Source: Nocardioides kribbensis (lineage in GTDB: Bacteria > Actinomycetota > Actinomycetes > Propionibacteriales > Nocardioidaceae). From it: DNA of 64,000 nucleotides. The notes below the pieces were generated by a model. It saw only the letters and a list, made by a program, of their open reading frames with translations. It did not search any database and had not been told where the DNA came from. This document shows positions 25,628 through 32,785 of this stretch, piece after piece. A program made the translations under genes and the position numbers. Numbering within the stretch: the first letter of the stretch is position 1; every line of letters begins with the position of its first letter. The stretch spans positions 622,501-686,500 of the forward strand of contig NZ_JADCLL010000001.1 of the NCBI RefSeq assembly GCF_015070375.1, written 5' to 3'.

Positions 25628-26892
25628 GACGCGCCTGCTTCCTGGTAGTGCCGGACGACGGAGCGGAGGTGGGTGCGGGGGTCGTGGTCGCGGGCGACCC
25701 GGGCCCTCCCGGCCAGGCCGCGCCGCCTGGCGCGGGCGGGGTCGGCGAGCACCGCGCCGAGCACCTCGGTGAGCCGGGCGGGGTCGTCGGGCGGCACGAG
25801 CCAGCCCGTGGTCTCGTCGACCAGCTCCGGCAGACCGCCGAGCGTGGTCGTCACGACCGGCACCCCGAGGGCCTGCGACTCCAACACCGACAGCGGCTGG
25901 TTCTCGTGCCAGCGCGAGGGCACGACCGACGCGGTGGCGCCGGCCATCAGCGCGTGGAGCTCCTCGCGCGCCAGACGCCCGTGGAAGCGCACGCGACCCG
26001 GGGCGACGGCCGCGGCGAGCCGCTCGAGCTCGGCACGGGCGGGCCCGTCGCCGGCGACGTCGAGCACCGGGCCGGCGGGCTGCCCGGCGCCGCCGGCGGG
26101 CCCGGCGACCCCGGCCGCGGTGAGGTCGAGGGCGCCCACCGCGCGCACCAGGGTGTCGACGCCCTTCTCGCTGGACAGGCGCGCGGCCACCACGAGCCGC
26201 GGATCGGCGGGCGGGCCCTCCGGAGGCGCACCGAGCACCGCGAAGTTGGGCTGCACGCGCACGCGCCCCGCCTGCACGCCGGCGGCGGCCACCTGGTCGC
26301 CGAGGAACCGGCTGGGAGCCAGGAAGCGGTCGACGGCGTCGTAGGCCCCGAAGCGGCGGTGCAGGTCGACCTCGAGCGCCGCGGCGGCGCTGGCCGCGCG
26401 CGAGCCGCCCTGGCAGGAGCGCCGGGCGGCCTCCCACGGGCCGCGCGTCACGCACGCGGTGCAGGGCGCGTCATGGTCGAGGAAGCGGTAGGTCGGACAG
26501 ACCAGCTTGTAGTCGTGCAGGGTCAGCACGACCGGCACCCCGCGCGAGGAGGCCGCGTGGAGCACCGAGGGCGAGAGCTGGTGGTAGACGTTGTGGGCGT
26601 GCACGACGTCGGGGCGGAACTCCTCGATGGCCGCCGCCATGCCGCGGGCCGCGGGCACCGACCAGACCATGCGCCCGAGCAGCCCGAGGCGGGCGACCGT
26701 GCCGGAGGGCGCCGGGTCGAACTCCACGTGGCGCGGTGGGCGGCCGACCGAGGCGACGTCGTTGTCGGGGTGCTGCATCCCGAAGAAGGCGACCTCGTGG
26801 CCGTCGACCCGTTGCAGCTCGGCCAGGTCGAGCATGTAGCCCTCGGCCCCGCCGCGGCGGTGCAGGAACTTGTTGACGTGCAGGACGCGCAT
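25624..26892 (-). CDS. Glycosyltransferase family 4 protein
   Basis: A 422-residue GT4 enzyme: N-terminal MRVLHVNKFLHRRGGAEGYM, VVHAHNVYHQLSPSVLHAA and LTLHDYKLVCPTYRFLDH, with a Cys pair in APCTACVTRGPWEAARRSCQ often seen in this subgroup. The C-terminal domain has LVVAARLSSEKGVDTLVRAV and SRWHENQPLSVLESQALGVP. It probably adds a sugar to the lipid-linked repeat unit on the cytoplasmic side. It sits one base after the polymerase gene and overlaps the next glycosyltransferase, so all are one transcription unit. Confidence 0.88.
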   Translation of the reverse strand: MRVLHVNKFLHRRGGAEGYMLDLAELQRVDGHEVAFFGMQHPDNDVASVGRPPRHVEFDPAPSGTVARLGLLGRMVWSVPAARGMAAAIEEFRPDVVHAHNVYHQLSPSVLHAASSRGVPVVLTLHDYKLVCPTYRFLDHDAPCTACVTRGPWEAARRSCQGGSRAASAAAALEVDLHRRFGAYDAVDRFLAPSRFLGDQVAAAGVQAGRVRVQPNFAVLGAPPEGPPADPRLVVAARLSSEKGVDTLVRAVGALDLTAAGVAGPAGGAGQPAGPVLDVAGDGPARAELERLAAAVAPGRVRFHGRLAREELHALMAGATASVVPSRWHENQPLSVLESQALGVPVVTTTLGGLPELVDETTGWLVPPDDPARLTEVLGAVLADPARARRRGLAGRARVARDHDPRTHLRSVVRHYQEAGAS

Positions 26893-26893
26893 C

Positions 26894-28294
26894 TCACTCT
26901 CCCCCGGTGACGGCCTCCCCGGCCGCGCTGACGCGACGGCCGGTGCCGGGCTCCACCGTGCCGCCGACGGGGTCCTCCTCGGCGCGAGACGGCCGGCGCT
27001 GCTCGTTATTGGGGACGGGTCCGCCGTCGAGGGCGGCGTCGAGGGCGGGGTCGAGGGCGGGGTCGGTGCCGCGCTGCACCAGCGCCGAGACGCAGCCGGC
27101 CAGCGCGGCGAGGTAGACCCCGACCACGACCTGCGACATCAGGTTGGCCACGGCGCTCATCAGCACGTAGCCCGCGGCGACCCCCGCGAAGGCCGCGGCC
27201 AGGGCGCGGTCGGCGACGGGGCCGCCCCGGGTGCGGGCCCAGCCGCGCACGGCGGTGCGCACGAGCTGCGACACGAAGAGCGTGAAGGCGAGCAGCCCGA
27301 GCAGGCCCATCTCGACGTAGGCGCGCAGGAAGTCGTTGTGGGGCTGCTTGCCCTCGAGGCTCTCCCCCGCGACCTGCTTGAGACCGATGCCGGTGACGGG
27401 GCTCTCCGAGGCCAGGTCGAGCGCCTCCGACCAGTACTCGAAGCGCCAGGTCAACGAGTTGCCCGGCTCGCCGCGCAGGCTCTCCTCGTCGCCGAGGTCG
27501 CCGAAGCGCTGGGCGATGCCGGGCACGAGCAGCAGCACGACGACCAGCGCCCCGGCCACACCGAGGAGCAGCCGGCGCTGCCGCAGCGCCACCACGACCG
27601 CGACGCCCAGCAGGGCGGCCAGCCAGGCGCCGCGGGTGTAGGTGGCCAGCAGGCCGAGCGAGGCGAGCACGGCCACGGCGGCGCAGACCAGGCGCAGCCG
27701 GGTCTCGCTGCGGTGCACGACCTGGGCCAGCGCCACGACGACCACGATCGAGAGGTAGGCCGCGAAGGGGTTGGGGTGGGTGAAGGTGCCGACCGCTCGG
27801 TCGAAGCCGCCCGCCTCGAAGAGGCCCTCGCCGCGCACGACCTGCACCGCGGCCGTCGACAGCGGCACCACCGCGGCCAGCAGCAGCACGAGCACGAGAC
27901 GGCGCCGGAAGGCCGCGGAGGCGGCCAGGCGCTCCACCACCAGCAGGGTCACCGCGATGCTGGCCAGCCGGGTCCACTCCACCAGCGCCACGGCGTACGC
28001 CGGGGCCACCGCGACGCCGACGAGGCCGGCCCCGGCGAAGGCCAGCGAGGCCAGGGCGAGCGGGGAGAGCCGCGGCCAGCCCTCGCGGCGCCAGGTCGCG
28101 AGCAGCCAGGTCGAGGCGGTGCCCAGCAGCAGGATGCCCAGGAGCGCGGCGGGGTCGAGGCCGGCCGGCCCCGGCACCCGCACGGCGTCGAGGGAGGTGC
28201 GCACGAGCAGGACGACGAGCACGAAGAGGTCGATGCGCCGCAGCGCGAGGCCCACGAGGAGCACCACGCCGAGGCCGACCACCAGGCCGGTCAC
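26894..28294 (-). CDS. O-antigen ligase/polymerase family protein (Wzy/WaaL-like)
   Basis: A 466-residue protein with about 11-12 predicted transmembrane helices. It has the large extracytoplasmic loop of Wzy_C proteins: RFEYWSEALDLASESPVTGI, GLKQVAG and then the conserved HNDFLRAYVEMGLLGLLAF, with the H-N-x-x-L motif that marks ligases and polymerases. A Pro/Glu-rich C-terminal tail of about 55 residues contains DPALDPALDAALDGG repeats. It should polymerise or ligate flipped repeat units at the outer face of the membrane. GTG start overlaps the flippase stop (GTGA). Confidence 0.85.
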   Translation of the reverse strand: MTGLVVGLGVVLLVGLALRRIDLFVLVVLLVRTSLDAVRVPGPAGLDPAALLGILLLGTASTWLLATWRREGWPRLSPLALASLAFAGAGLVGVAVAPAYAVALVEWTRLASIAVTLLVVERLAASAAFRRRLVLVLLLAAVVPLSTAAVQVVRGEGLFEAGGFDRAVGTFTHPNPFAAYLSIVVVVALAQVVHRSETRLRLVCAAVAVLASLGLLATYTRGAWLAALLGVAVVVALRQRRLLLGVAGALVVVLLLVPGIAQRFGDLGDEESLRGEPGNSLTWRFEYWSEALDLASESPVTGIGLKQVAGESLEGKQPHNDFLRAYVEMGLLGLLAFTLFVSQLVRTAVRGWARTRGGPVADRALAAAFAGVAAGYVLMSAVANLMSQVVVGVYLAALAGCVSALVQRGTDPALDPALDAALDGGPVPNNEQRRPSRAEEDPVGGTVEPGTGRRVSAAGEAVTGGE

Positions 28295-29895
28295 GACCCG
28301 GCCCCCCCGGTGCGCCGGTGGCGGCCGCCGCCCGAGGCACGGCGCTGCACGACGACGGTGAGCACGAGGACCACGACGCCGGCCGCGCCCGCGACCACGA
28401 GGCGCAGGGCCGAGCCCGGCAGCAGCGGGGCGAGACCGCCGCCGAGCGCCCAGGCCGCGCCGGCGGCCGCGGCGACGGCGAGCGCCCCCAGCACCGACCC
28501 GCGCAGCGCCGCGGCGTCGAGCCGCGGTCGGGGCAGCTCGGAGCGCACCAGGCAGTGGTGGGCGTGGACCACGTTGGCGACGTTGCCGGCCACGAAGGCG
28601 GCGGCGACGCCGAGCACCTCGTAGCCCGTGCCGAGCAGGGGCAGCACCGCCACCGGCAGCAGCGCCAGGTCGACGGCGACGCCGACGACCGCGTTGCGCA
28701 GCGGCACGCGCGTGTCGCGCGCGGCGTAGTAGGGCGCCAGCAGCGCCCGCTGCACCGCCGAGGCCGGGAAGGACAGCGCGAGCACGACCACGCACAGCCC
28801 CAGCAGCCGGGCGTCGGACTCCCCGAAGCGGCCGAGGCCGAAGAGCAGCTCCACGCCCGGCACGGCGAGCACGACGGTGAGCGCGGTCAGCGGCAGCGAG
28901 ACCGCCACCATCAGCCGCAGGCCGAGGGTGGCCAGGGCGGCGGCCTCGTCGCGGCGGCCCGCGACCTGGGCCCGGGTCAGCCGCGGCAGCACCGCGACCA
29001 TCACCGAGCGGAAGAGCACCGTGCCGCCGACGGCGGAGACCAGCCGGTTGCCGTAGTGCAGCACCGTCGCCGACCCGGGGGCCAGGAAGGACGCGATGGC
29101 GGTCTCGGCGACGCGGGCGAGCGGGTTGAGCCCGGCCGCGGTCGAGGGCCGGGCCAGCAGCCGCGGCAGCGCCACCAGCTCGGGGTCGCGCCAGCGCGGG
29201 CGGGCCACCCGGAAGCCCCGCACCACCGCCCAGGCGAGCACCAGCAGCAGCTGGCAGGCCGAGCCGACGACGTAGGCCAGCGGCAGCACCCGGACGTCAC
29301 CGGGCCAGGTGAGCACCAGGCCGGCGGCCACCAGGTTCATCACCACCGTCATGGCGGCGGGCACCACGACCTGGGCGCGGGCGTTGAACCACGAGCGCAG
29401 CACCTCGCAGCCGGCCGCCAGCGGCAGCGTCCAGACCATCACCCACAGCAGCGAGGCGGTGAGCGCGGTCTGCTCGGCGTCGAAGCCCGGCGCCAGCACC
29501 CGGGCCAGCAGCGGCCCGAGCGCGCCGAGGGCCAGGGCCAGCGCGGCGCCGATGCCCACCGCCGCCAGCAGGGTGCCCGTCACCAGGCGTCGCATCCGCC
29601 GTGCCTCGAGGGTCACCGCCCAGGTGGCGAAGGTCGGCACGAGCACCTGGTTGCCGAGCAGGAGGAGCACGGCGGTGCCGGCCAGCGGCAGCCGCGCGGC
29701 GGCCACGAAGGCGTCGGTGTCGCGGCCGGCCCCGAAGGCGGCGGCCGCCGCGACGTCGAGCAGCAGCCCGGCGCCGAGGGCGAGGGTGGCCACCGAGCCG
29801 CTGAGCGTGCTCTGGCGGGCCACGCCGCGCGTGCCGGTCGGGGGCGCCACCGCGACCGCGGTCGCGGGGGCGACCGACCCAGGACCCACCCTCAC
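28291..29895 (-). CDS. MurJ/Wzx-like lipid-linked oligosaccharide flippase (MOP superfamily)
   Basis: A 534-residue integral membrane protein with about 13-14 helices and the MviN/MurJ pattern: GAGRDTDAFVAAARLP near helix 1, VLVPTFATW, LAPGF(D), NPLARVAETAIASFLAPGSA, HYGNRLVSAVGGTVLFR and APYYAARDTRVPLRNAVVG. It probably flips the undecaprenyl-linked repeat unit in this locus; the essential cell-wall MurJ is usually encoded elsewhere. The GTG at 29895 overlaps the upstream sulfotransferase stop (GTGA); a longer ORF upstream is a shadow of that gene. Confidence 0.85.
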   Translation of the reverse strand: MRVGPGSVAPATAVAVAPPTGTRGVARQSTLSGSVATLALGAGLLLDVAAAAAFGAGRDTDAFVAAARLPLAGTAVLLLLGNQVLVPTFATWAVTLEARRMRRLVTGTLLAAVGIGAALALALGALGPLLARVLAPGFDAEQTALTASLLWVMVWTLPLAAGCEVLRSWFNARAQVVVPAAMTVVMNLVAAGLVLTWPGDVRVLPLAYVVGSACQLLLVLAWAVVRGFRVARPRWRDPELVALPRLLARPSTAAGLNPLARVAETAIASFLAPGSATVLHYGNRLVSAVGGTVLFRSVMVAVLPRLTRAQVAGRRDEAAALATLGLRLMVAVSLPLTALTVVLAVPGVELLFGLGRFGESDARLLGLCVVVLALSFPASAVQRALLAPYYAARDTRVPLRNAVVGVAVDLALLPVAVLPLLGTGYEVLGVAAAFVAGNVANVVHAHHCLVRSELPRPRLDAAALRGSVLGALAVAAAAGAAWALGGGLAPLLPGSALRLVVAGAAGVVVLVLTVVVQRRASGGGRHRRTGGAGS

Positions 29896-30926
29896 CGCCG
29901 GGGGCCTCGCGGGGCCTGCCGGCGCAGCGACACGTCGGCCGCGGCGGCCAGCTCGGTCTCCAGCGCCGTGCACGCCGCGCGCACGCGCGGGTCGAGGTCG
30001 AGGCGGCGCGGACGCACGCTGCGCGCGTCGACGTGGGACCACAGCCCCGGGGCCGGCTCGAGGCCGAGGAAGCGCGCCATCGCGCTGATCGACGGCTCGG
30101 GGTCGGCGACGGTCCGCTCGTAGGAGACCACGTGCACGTCGCGGCGCCGGTGCAGGCCGCCCTCGAGCAGCAGCCGGTTGCGCACCAGCCAGAAGAGCGC
30201 CGCGGCCGACCACGGGTCGAGGCGGGCCGGGTCGAGGGAGCGCACCAGGTCGAGGGAGGCCGGCGAGAGGCCGCGCTCCTGCCAGCGGCCCGTCCGGCGC
30301 CCCTCGGCCGCCGCGGCGGCGACCTCGGCCAGCACGCGGCGGTTGACGTCGCCGAACTTCGCGACCGCCGAGGCGGCGCGACCGTCGACGTCGCGGTAGA
30401 CCCACACCGCCCGGCTCTCCGGCCCGAGCCGGTCGAGCAGCTGTGCGGTGCGGTCGCTGTCGCACAGCGCCTTGAGCAGCACCACGGCGTGGCGGCTGTC
30501 GCCCACCACGCCGCGCACCACCGCGTCGTCGCGCAGCTGGAAGCGGGCGAAGGCGCGGCGGTCGTTCTCGTTGTGCACCTCGACCGAGGGGTCGCGCTCG
30601 ATGCCGCGCACGACCATGTTGGTGCCCGAGCGCTGCACCCCCACCACGAGCACCGCGCGCGCCGAGCCGGCCGGGCGCGGGTGCGCCCGCCGCCACCGGT
30701 ACGCCGACACCGCCCCGGCCAGCCGCTCGCGCGGGTCGAGCCCGTCCTCCTCCACGAGGCGGCCGAGACCGTCGCGGCGGGCCCAGGCCACGTGGCGGCC
30801 AGCGCGAGCGCGCAGCCGCGCGGCGGGCGAGGCGTCCTCGGGCAGCGGCGCGGCGGCGAGGGCGTGGACCTGCCCTGACGCCGTCTCGAGGGGGGCGTGG
30901 GAGTGGGACAGCGGGTCAGGACACAC
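29892..30926 (-). CDS. Sulfotransferase family protein (D)
   Basis: A 344-residue sulfotransferase-like protein. The P-loop VLVVGVQRSGTNMVVRGIE begins near residue 91, after an N-terminal extension (RLRARAGRHVAWARRDGLGR), and the 3'-PB-like block is AVWVYRDVDGRAASAVAKFG. The segment VVSYERTVADPEPSISAMAR matches the conserved Y-E-x-x-x-x-D-P region. It is more divergent from the other three, which resemble one another in their G-x-x-R-(S/C)-G-(S/T) loops. GTG start overlaps the end of the upstream NHL gene by 11 bases and its stop overlaps the flippase start, so it is within the export operon. Confidence 0.78.
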   Translation of the reverse strand: MCPDPLSHSHAPLETASGQVHALAAAPLPEDASPAARLRARAGRHVAWARRDGLGRLVEEDGLDPRERLAGAVSAYRWRRAHPRPAGSARAVLVVGVQRSGTNMVVRGIERDPSVEVHNENDRRAFARFQLRDDAVVRGVVGDSRHAVVLLKALCDSDRTAQLLDRLGPESRAVWVYRDVDGRAASAVAKFGDVNRRVLAEVAAAAAEGRRTGRWQERGLSPASLDLVRSLDPARLDPWSAAALFWLVRNRLLLEGGLHRRRDVHVVSYERTVADPEPSISAMARFLGLEPAPGLWSHVDARSVRPRRLDLDPRVRAACTALETELAAAADVSLRRQAPRGPRR

Positions 30927-32772
30927 GGAAGACCTCCACCCGGTCGTTGCCGGTGTCGGTGACGTAGAGCCGGCCCTGGGGATCCAGGGCGAGCGCGGTG
31001 GGCCGTCGGAAGCGGCCGTGGGCGCGGCCGGGTCCGCCGAAGGAGCCCACGAAGACCCCGTCGAGGCTCAGCACGCTGATCCGGTTGTTGTCGGTCTCGG
31101 ACACGAAGAGCCGGTCGCCGCGCACGGCCACGCCGTAGGCGCCGTCGAGCTGCCCGGGCCCCGTGCCGTGGCTGCCGAGCTTCGCGAGCAGCACCCCGGT
31201 GGAGGAGAACTTGTAGACCACGTCCTCGGTGGGTGCGGCGGCGTAGACGTTGCCGGCGGCGTCGCGGTCGACCGAGGTGCAGCCGAAGAGGACGTAGTTG
31301 CCGGTGAGGGCGCCCTGGCCGCACGGCGCCGACCAGACCAGCTCGCCGGAGCGGGTCAGCACCTGCAGGCGACGGTTGCCGGAGTCGGGCACGTAGAGGA
31401 GCCCGTCGGTGCCGACGTGGATCCCGCGGGAGTAGTAGAGCTGGTCGGGAGCGGCTCCCTGGCTGCCGAAGGAGCCGAGGGGGCCACCGTCGGCGGTGTA
31501 GTGCTTGACGTCGGCCGAGCGGGTGTTGTTGAGCCACACCGTGCCGTCGGCGGGATCGACCCCGACGCCGCGGGGGTAGTCCATGGCCGTGCCCGTGCCG
31601 CGGCCCCGGTAGCCCCAGGAGGTCTGGTAGCCCCCTGCCCGCCCGAAGCGCTGCACGCGGTGGTTGAAGGTGTCGGCGACGAAGACCTGACCGGTGCCCT
31701 GGTCGACCGCGACGCCCTCGGGCTGGTTGAAGCCGCCGGGCGGAGCGGGCTCCGGCACCGCCGGCACCTCGCGCACCAGCGCACCCGACGGGCTGAAGAC
31801 CAGCACCCGCTGACCGGTGTAGTCCATGACGTGGAGCGCGTGGTCGAGCCCCACGGTGAGCTCCCGGGGCCCGCCGGTGGTGCCCGGGTCGGGGCCCGGC
31901 ACGGTGAGGGTGGCCACCGGTGTGCCGTCGAGGGTGAGCTTCTCGACCGTGCCGTCGGAGGCGTCGCTGACGTAGACCCAGCCGTTGTCGAGGTCGAGGG
32001 CGAGCCCGCGCAGGTCGCCGCCCAGCAGGCCGGGTCCGGCACCCGGCGTGCCGAAGGTGCGCAGGTAGGCGCCGTCACGGTCGAAGACGAGCACCCTGCG
32101 GTTGCCCGCGTCGAGCACGAAGACCTGCTCCTCGGGGCCGATCGCGATCCCGCGCAGGCCGAGGGTCTCCCCCGGCCCGGTGCCCGTGCGGCCGAAGCGG
32201 AACAGGAAGGCCCCGGTGCGGTCGTAGACGTTGACGGTGTGCGGGCTGGTCCGGCTGATGCTCTGCGAGTTGACGGCGTAGACCCAGCCGTCGTGGTTCA
32301 CCGCGAGCCGTGTCGTGTAGTAGCCCCCGGTGGGGTCGATGTCCCACGTCGCCCGCGGTGTGCCGTCGGGGTCGTAGACCTCGATCTCGCGCGCGACGGT
32401 GTCGGCGACGTAGAGGACGCCGGACGTGGGGTCGACGGCCAGGCCGTACGGCTGGTTGGTCTGCCCCGGCCCGCTCCCCTTGCCCCCGATCACCTGGAGC
32501 AGCTCGCCGTCGGGTGAGTAGCGCTTGACGTCGTAGTTGTTGTAGTCGCCCACCAGGATCGAGCCGTCGCGGGCCGTGGCCGCGCCCCAGGCGTAGAGCC
32601 CGGCGTGGCCCGGACCGCCGATCTGGCGCACCCAGGTGGCGGTGACCGCGGCGTGCGCCGGGGGCGCGGGCAGGCTGAGCGTGCCGGCCGCGACCGCCGC
32701 CAGGGCGGCCGCGACCGCCACGAGGGCTGCGGCGCCTCGGCGCCGCCGGCGCGACGGGGTGGGACGGGACAC
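30916..32772 (-). CDS. Exported NHL-repeat beta-propeller protein (no Ig modules)
   Basis: A 618-residue protein with an Arg-rich start and signal peptide (GAAALVAVAAALAAVAAG, cleavage near AHA-A at about residue 42), then NHL repeats to the end, for example VFVADTFNHRVQRFGRAGGY, LYVPDSGNRRLQVL and LYVTDTGNDRVEVFRVS at the C-terminus. It begins with the same VRQIGGPGHAGLYAWG block seen in two larger paralogues nearby but stops where their Ig modules begin. The GTG at 32772 has AGGAGG upstream; the longer ORF is not needed. It lies 13 bases after the previous NHL gene and overlaps a sulfotransferase. Confidence 0.83.
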   Translation of the reverse strand: MSRPTPSRRRRRGAAALVAVAAALAAVAAGTLSLPAPPAHAAVTATWVRQIGGPGHAGLYAWGAATARDGSILVGDYNNYDVKRYSPDGELLQVIGGKGSGPGQTNQPYGLAVDPTSGVLYVADTVAREIEVYDPDGTPRATWDIDPTGGYYTTRLAVNHDGWVYAVNSQSISRTSPHTVNVYDRTGAFLFRFGRTGTGPGETLGLRGIAIGPEEQVFVLDAGNRRVLVFDRDGAYLRTFGTPGAGPGLLGGDLRGLALDLDNGWVYVSDASDGTVEKLTLDGTPVATLTVPGPDPGTTGGPRELTVGLDHALHVMDYTGQRVLVFSPSGALVREVPAVPEPAPPGGFNQPEGVAVDQGTGQVFVADTFNHRVQRFGRAGGYQTSWGYRGRGTGTAMDYPRGVGVDPADGTVWLNNTRSADVKHYTADGGPLGSFGSQGAAPDQLYYSRGIHVGTDGLLYVPDSGNRRLQVLTRSGELVWSAPCGQGALTGNYVLFGCTSVDRDAAGNVYAAAPTEDVVYKFSSTGVLLAKLGSHGTGPGQLDGAYGVAVRGDRLFVSETDNNRISVLSLDGVFVGSFGGPGRAHGRFRRPTALALDPQGRLYVTDTGNDRVEVFRVS

Positions 32773-32785
32773 GGTGACGACCTCC

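Noticed and set aside
28291..29895. The essential cell-wall lipid II flippase MurJ
   Set aside because: It lies within the polysaccharide export operon between a sulfotransferase and a polymerase; a Wzx-like role is more likely, though sequence alone cannot exclude MurJ.
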